A DNA stretch of 64,000 nt, taken from the NCBI GenBank assembly GCA_037043455.1, contig JAWPHD010001353.1, forward strand, positions 62,001-126,000, written 5' to 3'. This document shows, in pieces, positions 34,691 through 45,129 of this stretch. The notes beneath the pieces are model-generated. The model was not told the origin of the DNA, searched no databases, and saw nothing but the letters and a program-made list of their open reading frames with translations. A program made the translations under genes and the position numbers. Position 1 is the stretch's first letter; each line of letters begins with the position of its first letter. This DNA comes from Cyrtodaria siliqua. Its lineage: Eukaryota > Mollusca > Bivalvia > Adapedonta > Hiatellidae.

Positions 34691-36010
34691 GACAACGGGG
34701 GTGGGGTTGGGGGCGGGCGGGTATAGAAACTCGGGGGAGGGGGGCAACATAGCTATATGTGTAACCATTGATCAATAAAACACAAAAATATGTAAAAAAA
34801 AAAGAATTTAGAATGGGTGGGGAAAGGAGGGGGTGGGGGAGGCAACATAGCTATATGTGTAAGCATTGACCAATACAACACAGAAATATGTAAAAAAAAA
34901 GAAAAGAATTTAGAGTGGGTGGGGAAGGGAGGGGGTGGGGGGAGGGGGTGTGGTGGGCAACATAGCTATATGTGTAAGAATTGACCAATACAACACAGAA
35001 ATATGTAAAAAAAAGAAAAGAGTTTTGAGTGTGTGTGGGGAGGTGGGAGTGGGGGTGGGTTGGGGTGGGGTGGGGGGGGGGGGATTGGGCCAACATAGCT
35101 TTATGTGTAAGAATTGATCAAAACAACACAGAAATAATTATAAAAAAATCGAGTTTCGAGTGTGGGAGGGGAAGGTGGGAGTGGTGTTGGGGGACGTAGG
35201 GCCAACATAACTATATGTGTAAGAATTGACCAAAACAACACAGAAATATGTAAAAAAAAATATCGAGTTACGAGTGTGGGGTAGGGGGAGGTGGGAGTGG
35301 GGGTGGTGTTGGGGGAGGGTGGGTGGGGGTGGGGGGTTATTGCCAACATAGCTATATGTGTAAGAATTGACAACACAGAAATATGTAAAAAATATATTAA
35401 AAAAGGAGTTTCGAGTGTGGAGGGTGGGAGGGGAGTGGGGCGAGGTAGGGGATCGAAGGCGGGGTGGGCAACATCGCTATATGTGTAAGAATCGACCAAA
35501 ACAACACAGAAATGTGTGTCAAAAAATAATAATTAATCGAGTTTCGAGTGTGTGTGTGTGTGTGTGGTGTGGGTGGGGGTGAGAGAGGGTGATGGGAAGG
35601 TCGGGCGGGGTGGGTGGTGGTGGGGGGCAACATACATAACTATATGTGTAAGAATTGACAACACAGAAATATGTAAAAAAAATAACTACAGTTTCAAGTG
35701 GTGTGGGGTGTGTGGGGGCGAGGTAGGGATGGGAAGGCGGGGATGGGGGGATGGTGGTGAGCAACATCGCTATTGTGTAAGAATTGATAAAAACAACACA
35801 GAAATGTGTAAAAAAAAAATGGAGTTTCGAGTGGGTGGGGAGGGGGGGGTAAGTAAGTAAGTGGGGATGAGAAGGTGGGGCGGTGGGGGGATGGTAGGGG
35901 CAACATCGCTATTGTGTAAGAATTGACCAGAACAACACAGACATATATAAAAAAAATATGGGGTGGGGGTTTGGTGGTGGTGGGGGTGGGTGTGAGGGGG
36001 TGGGCCTGGG
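34691..36010. repeat. G-rich minisatellite, about ten units of 100-160 bp
   Basis: Each unit has a fixed half, CAACATAGCTATATGTGTAA followed by an A-rich stretch with ACAACACAGAAATATGTAAA, and a variable half that is nearly pure G/T with many GGG and GGGG runs on the plus strand. Units start near 34,744, 34,842, 34,960, 35,091, 35,203, 35,345, 35,469, 35,630, 35,761 and 35,900. The G runs could form quadruplexes. Proline-rich minus-strand ORFs are artefacts. Confidence 0.9.
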
Positions 36011-36089
36011 ACGGGGAGGAAGGAGCCACTGCCCCAATATGGGTGAAGTATGAATAAGATGCATCATGCATCTCAAACCAAAATTATAG

Positions 36090-36720
36090 ATATATACAAC
36101 AGCTTACACGCAAACCCAGATCTGCCTTTATTGCACACTGTATGGGCCATCACAATTTGGGTTCCATGGGAGCCCAGAATTTGCAGACAAATTTACTTAA
36201 GCAACCCTTTACAACACACTATAAGGAAACCTATTCCCAAGTTTAGTTGAGCTAGGACAAGAAATGTAAGAGATATAGACCTGTAAACACAGCTTACACG
36301 CAATATTTTATGTGAAATAGACACATTTTAAGGGCTACCAGAATTTGGGTTCCATGGGAGTCCAAGGGTTACAGGAACCAATATTACTTAAGCAGCCCTT
36401 AAGATAATGCAATAAGGAAGCTCATGGCCAAATTTGGTTGTGCTAGGATAAGAAATTGTAAGAGACATAGACTTGTAAACACAGCTTACACGCACAATTT
36501 GATGTGAAATGGGACACATTTTATTGGCCATCAGAATTTTGGTTCCATGGTAGCCCATGGGTTACAGGAACCAAAATTGCTTAAGCAGTGGTTAAGATAA
36601 TGCTATAAGGAAGTCCATAGCCAAATTTGGTTGTGCTAGGATAAGAAATGTAAGAGACATCTAGATAGATTTGTAAACACAGCTTTCACGCAAACATTGA
36701 AGTTGATGCCGACGCCGGTG
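36090..36720. repeat. Three tandem units of about 195 bp
   Basis: Units share AATTTGGGTTCCATGGGAG, a following TTACTTAAGCA-type block, GGTTGTGCTAGGATAAGAAA and GTAAACACAGCTTACACGCA. The last unit is diverged. No gene is present. Confidence 0.85.
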
Positions 36721-36757
36721 TGATTACATAAGCTCTCTTATTCTTCGAATAGTCGAG

Positions 36758-36945
36758 CTAAAAACTGTGCCATGATGCCATGAAGCAATAGTTAGTTCAG
36801 TTAGTTTGCATGTACATACCCTCGTCGTTGATTGTATGGGTATATAGTTTGATGTACTCAATTTTCAATCCTATATATTTTCTGTAGTTAAGTCATTTGC
36901 AAATGGAGTAATTTATACTAAGGGAGGTAACTAACTATAGAATAG
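36758..36945. repeat. Second part of the direct duplicate; insertion site of the MULE
   Basis: Matches 20,728-20,885 (AGTTAGTTTGCATGTACATA, TTTATACTAAGGGAGGTAAC). The Mutator-like element begins right after ATAGAATAG at 36,937-36,945. Confidence 0.75.
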
Positions 36946-37696
36946 CGGTATGACAGAAATGCGAAAAGGGCCCTTTTCGCGAAAAGGGCATTCAAGCTAC
37001 GAAAAGGGCCTGTTTTATGCAAAATGCATCAATATTGTTTGGTTTGGTGATTTAAATGTGAAGAATGTGTAATTATACTAAAAATATAATAAGAATATAC
37101 TAAATAAAATATTTTAGAAAGTCTTAATTCCTCAAAAATACGTATGTATAGCGACAATTATCAGCTACGAAAAGGGCCGGTCTGCGAAAAGGGCCCGTTT
37201 TATGCAAAGTGCATCAATATTGTTTTGTTTTGGTGATTTAAATGTGAAGAATGTGTAATTATACTAAGAATATAATAAGAATATACTAAATAAAAGATGA
37301 AAGAAAGACTTAATTCCTCAAAAATACGTATGTATAGCGACAATTATCAGCTAAGAAAAGGGCCGGTCTGCGAAAAGGGCCCGTTTTATGCAAAGTGCAT
37401 CAATATTATTTTGTTTTGGTGATTTAAATGTGAAGAATGTGTAAATATACTTAGATCTCATCAGTTCAGTACAGTTATTGTAATCAATGTTTCTTGTTTA
37501 TGGTTATCGTTATGTAGGTATTATTTATTTAGTATTTTGCATCATTTTCACGACGCCATTTTCACATTGAACTTCAATAGACACAACGAAACATAGAGTT
37601 TAATATATTTATTAGTTTAATGTATAATCACATAGTTGAGTTCGGAAAACACATGATAGAACAGTATCACAATCCTTGTACAATATACATAAGGTA

Positions 37697-38003
37697 TTAT
37701 TTTGGCATAACTACCACACTCTTGAGTAATGTCTTTGCAAAACTAGTGAGTATCGAACAACGAAGCTTCAACATCCCACCTTCCTTGTCGCCTGGGTGGA
37801 CTAGGTCCAGATCGTAGTGCTGTGGATATTTTAATCTCTTTCCCGTGTCTACGAAATCCTCTTTGAGGTATTTTCTGAGTTTCTGGTTCACTGATTTTCT
37901 AATGTTATTGAATTTTTGTTTTGTCATTCCAGTCCATTTCGGGAATTTATGGCCGACACAAACACTCTTTCCACACAACACATTTTCATTTCCTCGACCA
38001 TGC
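37697..38003 (-). CDS. Accessory ORF of the MULE, function unknown
   Basis: About 100 codons are open on the strand opposite to the transposase, ending TAA at 37,697. The readable protein runs from RSKAHGRGNENV through LCGKSVCVGHKFPKWTG and KYPQHYDLDLVHPGDKE to TLLKSVVVMPK. It begins without ATG after a TGA near 38,004, so a spliced or truncated 5' end is likely. I do not recognise the family. Its position between the terminal arrays and the lack of internal stops suggest an element-encoded second protein, comparable in arrangement (not in sequence) to the second gene of MuDR. It could also be a captured host exon. Confidence 0.45.
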
Positions 38004-38367
38004 GCTTTAGATCGTCAAATATTATATTATTTAGAAGTGACATTATATACACGGATTTTATTTAAATAAGCTCTTCATTATTCTACCGTAGGTTTAAATA
38101 TGTGCAACTTGATATAATAAAAATATAAAATCCAGAATGCCATGTGTCTCTTTGAATGAACAACAATGTTTCAAAATAAGATTTTATTTAAATAAGCTCT
38201 TCATTATTCTACCGTAGGTTTAAATATGTTAAATTATTGATGCAATATAATAAAAATATAAAATCCAGAATGCCATGTTATGTGATTGTGAAACTTCGAA
38301 TGTAATGTGATTGTGAAAATTCAAGCATGGAGATCATCAGTATAAAGTATAACGTTTTCTTCCGCAG

Positions 38368-39788
38368 ACCTGTAATACATGGGCGCACTTCAGATGTCAG
38401 AATGTATCAAAGTCGGATCGTAAACTCTGGGGCGACAAGTCATTGTCATATTATTGTGTGTCATGTCGCTCAACAGAAGAAGGTTCATTTGACTATGTTA
38501 AGGGCATTGAAAGACTTGAGCAGGACTCGCTTGCCAGTCTTGAACAACTCACAATCGGTGTTAGAAGAGAAATATTGCTCTTGAGAAATATCCGTTTCGA
38601 CAGTTCTGTGCACACAGATTTCAGTCACCAAGCTCAAGACAAAGTCGCCAATGCCGTCCTACATGAGTATTACAGTACAAAACTGATAGCTCTAACAAGT
38701 ACTGGCAACGGCGATTGTTTTTTTAACTCATTCCGCTTCATGAATCAAGTATTCCGACCTCCTTTTGTAGACCCTGACAAGTCGACTTTGACAATTATGT
38801 GGAGTAACCTTCGTCCTCCAAAAAAGAACGGACTCTTCTCGCGAAAACGCTTATCTTGGATACCAAAGCACTTTGTTCCGCTAGTCAGCACAAACCAAAA
38901 AATGCAGAAAGTTGATCTCCAGACAACAAAAGCATATCAATCATTCCTTCATGACATTGCTGACAATTTAACCGATAACCAAATATCAAACTTGACAGTT
39001 GGTAGTGACGCAGAACTGGCATTTAAAAACGCAATTAAACGCTGCTTTCATGGCTCTACACACGTCTTATGTATCCGACACATTAAAGAAAACACAAATA
39101 GACACATGGAAAATGTTGTTGGTTATCCAAAGACTGAACGGGACCAAATTCTCACCGCCATCTACGGAAAAGACGGACTTATTCAAAACACAGATATAGA
39201 CACTTTTAACTACCGACTGTCAAATATACAACAATTAATTACAGAGAAAGACAACACCGTTGGGGAAAAAAATGCATGCAATATTTTCAAAACAAGCTAT
39301 TACCACTCCTTAAAGAGCATGTAATTGAACCGGTAAAACAGGGGGAAATTCCACCCAATTGGACAAATAATAACTGCGAGAGTGCAAACCATATTCTGAA
39401 AACGGCCACCCAATGGAAAATGCAAGACCTTCCCAAATTTATTAATACACTGTACAACATCGTCACTAGTGAACAGGAGGGGCACTGTCGGGCAATTAGG
39501 GACACGGGCAATCATCGGCTAATTGACAGGTACACCCATCACCAAACTGACATAAGCTACTGGTCTACAATGACAGAAGAAAGCAGACAAAAACGACTAA
39601 AGCGATTTCTGACGGACTGCGGTAAAACTAATACCAACACAGTAAGTAGTATCGACAGACGGAATGAGGACAACTCAACGAACACCAACAGCTGGTCGCA
39701 AGCCCGAACAGAGAAAGAGGAAACGGGCCGAACGATCAAGAAACCCGATTTCAAAGAGGAGACTGTAGTCGGTAAGGGGGGTCTTTGA
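38368..39788 (+). pseudogene. MULE transposase with PHD finger and OTU remnant, one frameshift
   Basis: A pyrimidine-rich acceptor (GTTTTCTTCCGCAG, ending 38,367) precedes an exon that opens with the second half of a PHD finger: CNTWAHFRC followed by YYCVSC. Then comes an OTU-protease-like block with the Cys-box TGNGDCFFNSF (about 38,705) and a His-box-like PKHFVPLV (about 38,862), with much of the domain between them apparently missing. The MULE core follows: GSDAELAFKNAIKRCF (second catalytic Asp), CIRHIKEN (CX2H) and NNCESANHILK (third catalytic Glu). The first catalytic Asp region is not clear. The frame changes by one base around an A7 run at about 39,263-39,270, so the copy is probably non-functional unless this is slippage or an assembly error. 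Confidence 0.82.
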
Positions 39789-40365
39789 CCTCACCGGTTG
39801 TACAACACTCCGACTGTCCCATGTCCCGATGGGTTTTAAGGCGCACCAACACATGAAAGGTTATATGGCGCCTAAGGGAAAAGGGAAAGGGACGGGCCAT
39901 GATATATTACATAAACATATTTATAATAAATAAAACGGGCCCTTTTCGCAGACCGGCCCTTTTCGTAGCTGATAATTGTCGCTATACATACGTATTTTTG
40001 AGGAATTAAGACTTTCTAAAATATTTTATTTAGTATATTCTTATTTTATTCTTAGTATAATTACACATTCTTCACATTTAAATCACCATAACCAAACAAT
40101 ATTGATGCACTATGTATAAAACGGGCCCTTTTCGCAGACCGGCCCTTTTCGTAGCTGATAATTGTCGCTATACTTACGTATTTTTGAGAAATTAAGACTT
40201 TCTAAAATATTTTATTTAGTATATTCTTATTTTATTCTTAGTATAATTACACATTCTTCACATTTAAATCACCAAAACCAAACAATATTGATGCACTTTG
40301 CATAAAACAGGCCCTTTTCGTAGCGTGAATGCCCTTTTCGATTTTCAGTTATACCCATAGAATAG

Positions 40366-41088
40366 AATAGTGCTTTATAACCATAAAGGGGCGTAATACA
40401 GCATGTCAAACTTATCAATTAAACAATGTGAATACAATAATAATCATACAATAAGAACACAAACGGAAAGATATATGAAATATAGTTATATTCATTATAA
40501 TTATTGATATGCTAGATTTACTAGATTGCAAAAGGCAACATGATTAATAAGAGTGCATTCAGATAAAAGTCAGTCTGCCCAAGAATGTGTCCTCCTCGTG
40601 CACGATGCAGAAAAACAAGTACAGCTAGCAACGAGCACCAAGGGTAGATACTAAAAGGATACTAAAAGGACCAAGGGAGACAATTTTGGTTAAGTTGCAC
40701 TTAGAATAACAATACGATGTAATGTTGAAGCATCAGGATATAATAACCTGTTAGTAAATATAAATACTGCACTAGTAATAAGTAACATGTTTGAACAAGA
40801 GGAATACACTATGGAAACAATTTAAGACAGTATTCTTCTCACAGTATCCCTCCAAATCCAAAGTCCAAATCGTAGACACATTAGTTTATTTGCATTTTTA
40901 TAAATGTCAATTATAATTTAACGATAAGGATGCTAACTTACCGATTACAGTTGACATTCATTTCTATAATTTCCTTTCTGACTAGGTAAACATCCAAATG
41001 GGATACATATATTATGTAACCGAAAGTCTCTAGATAGTCCTATAATCACTTATAGCTAAATTAAAAGTCTGGACTTTTTGAAATAAAG
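40366..41088 (-). mobile_element. 3' non-coding tail of a LINE copy
   Basis: This directly follows the LINE coding end at 41,089 on the minus strand and finishes in an AGAAT-type tail (AATAGAATAGAATAG around 40,357-40,370). The MULE target site ATAGAATAG lies within this tail. I see no gene. Confidence 0.5.
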
Positions 41089-41420
41089 TTACAAACTGTT
41101 GTTAGTATTTGAGTCTCCTGTATTTAACAACAAGATCAGTTTGTTATGCATACTCAAATTTGTGAAGTTTGCACAATGTGATGATATTGTATCAAACATT
41201 TGAGATCTTTCGAGATCAAACCCAGTACAAAAAAACAAAAAGTGACTTTCATCCTCAATACTGAGGCTGCATTTTAAGCAAACTCTGTTACAACAAGGTA
41301 TGTTTTGGTATCTACCTAATTCTATTCGCAATCTGTGAGAAGATATGCGAAGCTTGGTCGTAGTTCTACTTTGTTTAAAACTAGGTAAAATTTTATAAAT
41401 ATTTTTCGAGGCCAAAGTTA
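41089..41420 (-). pseudogene. LINE ORF2 C-terminal fragment
   Basis: About 108 codons resemble the end of the intact LINE ORF2 at 6,960-7,288: TTKLRISSHRLRIELGR is equivalent to MTKLRVSSHRLEIEAGR there, followed by a CX2C...HX4C knuckle (CLKCSLSIEDESHFLFFC). Everything upstream of this is missing, so it is a strongly 5'-truncated copy of a related element. Confidence 0.82.
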
Positions 41421-41549
41421 GTTTTAACTAGCGCATAAGTTGTCAGCTTGCCGCTTGGCAGATTGCTTAAAGTAGATTGCCACTAGCAAATATTTGCATT
41501 GCTATTGCATACACATTCAATAAAGCATATTATTTCTCGATAAAGTGCA

Positions 41550-42755
41550 GCGGGAAAATGTATGTAGTTTTAAGGTGTTGGTGTTCATTGGTCTGACCTA
41601 CTTGTTTTGTTTGTATGACGTAACGTCGTCTTGACGTTCTCGCGCATAGTGGCATAAAACTGTCTTGAATCATTGGAAAAACCGCTTTACATTTTTAGTA
41701 AGATAGTGATACTAATTCTATTTTTAGTAGCATAGTGATAACCTGTAGTGTGATACAGGTTGTTGTATTCCATTGTAAGAAAATGAAGGTACTATGAATA
41801 TATTATTGATATGTATATAATAAATATATTTATTATTTACCTATCAATAATTATATACATAGTAATTCATTTCCTCACTTCTAGAGGTTTTCTGAATCTG
41901 CATCAGTATACTAAAAACAGATTCCGTATCACTATCCTACTTAAAATAGAACAGGGAAATTCCAAATAATGCTCGCATTTACATCAATTGGGGGCAGTCC
42001 TCAGTTTCGCATGAATGTCCATGGTGTAAATCAGAAAGAAATCAACTAAGCATCTTTTAGGTCCATGGATGGTCTTTATAATAATTATGAAGCACATGTT
42101 TGATGTTTTTTTTCAGTTTTGATTACTTCTAAGTTTATTTTGGTGTATTGGAATATGCATTCTTTGGGTTTTTTGGAGGCTATAAATAGAAAAATGTGAA
42201 CCAATCAAAAACTTCCTAGAAGTAGTTAAAATGGTTGATTTTCACTGACGAAGAGATCAGTGTGGAATAACTTTTTAAAATGCCGGACTAGGTATGTAAA
42301 ATTTAGCATTTCCTGATATGCAAGAGCATTATGAGTGATGACATGACCTTGATATGTGTAGGAAAATTTTTTATTTTCATTTATTGACATTTGAAATATT
42401 GCTAAAATTGCATTTTTAGCATGTTTTAAGGGGTGGGGTAATCTTAAAGAAATGGGACTTAAGTTGTACAGAAAATGCTTTTTGATACTTTTATTTGGTA
42501 TGGAAACATGGGTAATTTTATTGTCTTCTCAGAAATGTATGACACAATGATGATGTGATTTTTTTTTTGCTCAAGGATTCAGGCTAAGAGCTTGTCATGG
42601 GTTTGAAGATTGAGAAATGTACATTAAACTGTGGAGTGCCCCCAATTTGCACGAAAACGTCAAGACGCTTGACGACGTTACGTCAAACAAACAAAACAAG
42701 TACGTCTCACCCATGAACTTTAACTTGTAAACTTAACTACATCCCGAAATATATT
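41550..42755. repeat. 1.2-kb segment with inverted ends of about 100 bp
   Basis: ACTTGTTTTGTTTGTATGAC with GTAACGTCGTCTTGACGTTC near 41,600-41,640 is mirrored at 42,645-42,705. The arms also share an outer ATGTAGTT. The interior has no ORF but includes an AT-rich palindrome near 41,795-41,875. This is probably a non-autonomous DNA element; a target duplication was not identified. Confidence 0.65.
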
Positions 42756-42883
42756 AAAATACGCAGATTTCCCTTCTACTCTTTACTAGAAATAAGCCTA
42801 GAAACATTTAGAAACCTTCTTTACATATGCATACGTATGCAACAGAAATGTAAATATTTCTTATTTTTAATCATATGTAGGAG

Positions 42884-43034
42884 GTATATAATAAAAGGAT
42901 CATTACTAGAGTAGCGTGTTCTTGAAGGTTTGTATCACCTCTCGTAGGTAAATGCCTGATCAAGGATCTCACGAGAGGCGGAGTGATACAAACTTCCAGA
43001 ACACGTGACTCTAGTAATAATCCTATTATATACC
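42884..43034. repeat. 150-bp foldback element
   Basis: GGTATATAATA...GTTTGTATCACCTCTCGT at 42,884-42,945 pairs with 42,965-43,034 (TGATACAAACTTCCAGAACA...TTATATACC), leaving a short loop. It is a small miniature inverted-repeat structure just upstream of the LINE endonuclease fragment. Confidence 0.85.
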
Positions 43035-43079
43035 ACGTAATGTGTATGTGTTAGTTATATATATTAATTTATAAGATCC

Positions 43080-43615
43080 CTTACACAACGGAAAACAGCG
43101 AAGTATTCCATAAAGAGCTAGGTTACACTTCATTTAGGGCTGACCGTACCGGGTCAAAAGGGGGAGGCGTTTTTATCCTAGTTCGCAATGATATAATTGA
43201 AACAGAACAAAGCCAATTCAAGACAGACTGCGAAACGATCTGGGTAAAAATCGAATTAATTGGTACCAAACCACATTATATATCAGCCTACTATCTCCCC
43301 AAAGAACATGACGAACATAGCACAGCCGAGTTCAGAAAATCTCTTCAACTGGTATCTAAAATGAAGGGGAACATATGGGTCCTAGGCGACCTAATCTATC
43401 AAAAACTAACTAAGATAGTTTCCCATATATTAAACAAGGCTGCAGCCAACCACTTATCTATGAAGCTTTTATGGATTTGCTAAATGATTTTTGCCTCGTC
43501 CAAATGGTCAAAGAACCCACACGACATGACAACATCCTCGATCTATTTTTGACGACCAACCGGACACTAGTAAAACAAGACCTCTGTTTGAGGGTGTCTC
43601 GCCCACCGCGGCAAA
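43080..43615 (+). pseudogene. LINE endonuclease fragment (second LINE)
   Basis: The translation shows FRADRTGSKGGGVFILVRND, TIWVKIELIG and YISAYYLPKEHDE, hallmark blocks of an APE-type LINE endonuclease, then NIWVLGD. After frameshifts comes DNILDLFLTTNRTLV. The catalytic SDH that should follow is lost because sequence breaks at about 43,615. The rest of the same kind of element resumes at about 46,615, so this is one LINE split by nested repeats. CR1/L2/Jockey-type affinities are possible. Confidence 0.85.
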
Positions 43616-45020
43616 CGACATATGAAATATTTTATTAAATTTGTGCTTAAAGATGACCAAGTATCAAACAAATAAAAGCAATGTAATCATAAGAAGTTAT
43701 GTTACTGACGTTAAGTGGTTTAACCAGGGTGTAGTTTTGGGAAAATAACTCAACATATGTTGTGTCGTTCAGCGATGTCCACCAATGCCCACAAAATGAC
43801 CAACTATCAAAGACTTGAATTGAGGCAATCACATAAAGTTAACTGATGTTAAGTTACCTAACTAAGGTTAAGTTTGGGGAAAATAACACAAAATATGATC
43901 TTGGTATTTTTTGTCGTCCAGCGATGTCCACCAATGCCAACAATACATATGACCAAGTATCAGACATAAAGTGAGACAATCACATAAAGTTAACTGAGGT
44001 TAAGTTACCTAACCAAGGTTAAGTTTGGTTAAGTTTGGGGAAAATAACACAAAATATGACATTGACTTTGGTATTTTTTGTCGTTCAGTGATGTTCACCA
44101 ATGCCAGCTATACATAAAAGAGTATGATAATGGACCTTTGGAAACGGCCGAACACAACACATACAAAATATTGCAGTCTCGGTTTGATTGAGACTGTTCG
44201 TGAACGGTAGTGAAATATGCTAGCTACCATTCAAGCCCTCTAGCCCCGGGTTGAGCAGAACTCAGTATTCATAAAATCAATAGCACATAATTTTAACCAT
44301 CCAGAAGATGGCATGCATATGGCGGTGGACATAGAGATTTTCCTCCCCCATGTCCAGCAGCGTATGGTCCCAGTAGCTAACAAAATACTATGCCCCGAAG
44401 AGCGAAATTACAAAAATGGAATTTGGTTGGGAGCAGCGGTTATGAAGCCTGCATATCACAAGTAACAGCCCAAAGACTAAATTAAAAAGCAGACAACATA
44501 TCCTATGAGTGGTTAAACAATACCCAGAGCCTTTTATCGGCTGGAGTAGTGGAACCCCCAAATCGAAAATTAAGTAAGAAAACAAAAGCAATTGAACATG
44601 TACCACCGATAACTAAATATAAGTATCGGGCTCAGCGATCTCCAAAGATCGAATAAATAACATTCCTGATTGCGAGCGCGGGGAGACGTTTTACTGCCGC
44701 CACACTGCACAAGCAACGCCACTGTGCTATATAAAAGAGTATGATAATGGACCTATGTCAACGGCCGAAAGACCAAAGAAATTAAAGTTATCAGAAAAGG
44801 TTAACTGTGGTTAACTTATCTAACCTGATGTTTAGGGTAAATAACGCAAAATATGACCTTGACCTTGGTATTTTTTGTCATTTTTGTGACGTTCACCAAT
44901 GCCAACAATACATTTGACCAAGTAACAATCACATAAAGTTAACTGAGGTTAAGTTACCTAACCAAGGTTAAGTTACCTAACGGGAAAATAAGCAATATAT
45001 GACCTTGACCTTAAACAAAA
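43616..45020. repeat. Tandem units of about 125 bp, interrupted
   Basis: Units share AAGTTAACTGAGGTTAAGTT, a GGGGAAAATAACACAAAATA block and TTTTTGTCGTTCAGCGATGT with CACCAATGCCAACAATACAT. Three lie before 44,112 and two after 44,760, and the short dispersed element at 44,116-44,733 splits the array. Confidence 0.82.
44116..44733 (-). repeat. Short dispersed element, long copy inside the 125-bp array
   Basis: Reverse-complement counterpart of 33,262-33,825. Its fixed end (AAAGAGTATGATAATGGACC) lies at 44,118, and about 40 bp of the same end occurs again at 44,733-44,770. This suggests a head-to-tail pair in which the second copy is extremely truncated. Confidence 0.78.
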
Positions 45021-45129
45021 TCAAGACAGCACACTTACACTACATCGAGGACATACTAGATGTGAAGACTCAAGAAGAAAAATGACTCTTTAAAGACCAG
45101 TTTTGCTAGAAAAAAGTTATACTCCCTTC

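Larger units (their letters stand above)
36946..40356 (+). mobile_element. Mutator-like element (MULE) with 9-bp target duplication
   Basis: The 3,411-bp element is bordered by ATAGAATAG on both sides (36,937-36,945 and 40,357-40,365), the 9-bp duplication typical of MULEs. The ends CGGTATGACAGAAATGCGAA and (complement) GGGTATAACTGAAAATCGAA are imperfect inverted repeats. Inside follow long inverted subterminal arrays of an approximately 185-bp unit: left 36,946-37,470, right 39,935-40,356. Each unit carries CGAAAAGGGCC motifs, six or seven per end, and a 20-bp palindrome GCGAAAAGGGCCCTTTTCGC lies at 36,961-36,980. These are likely transposase binding sites. The interior holds a transposase gene and an antisense ORF. 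Confidence 0.93.

Noticed and set aside
34851..35767. Proline/threonine-rich minus-strand ORFs
   Set aside because: They are translations of C-rich strands of the minisatellite and are interrupted in every unit.
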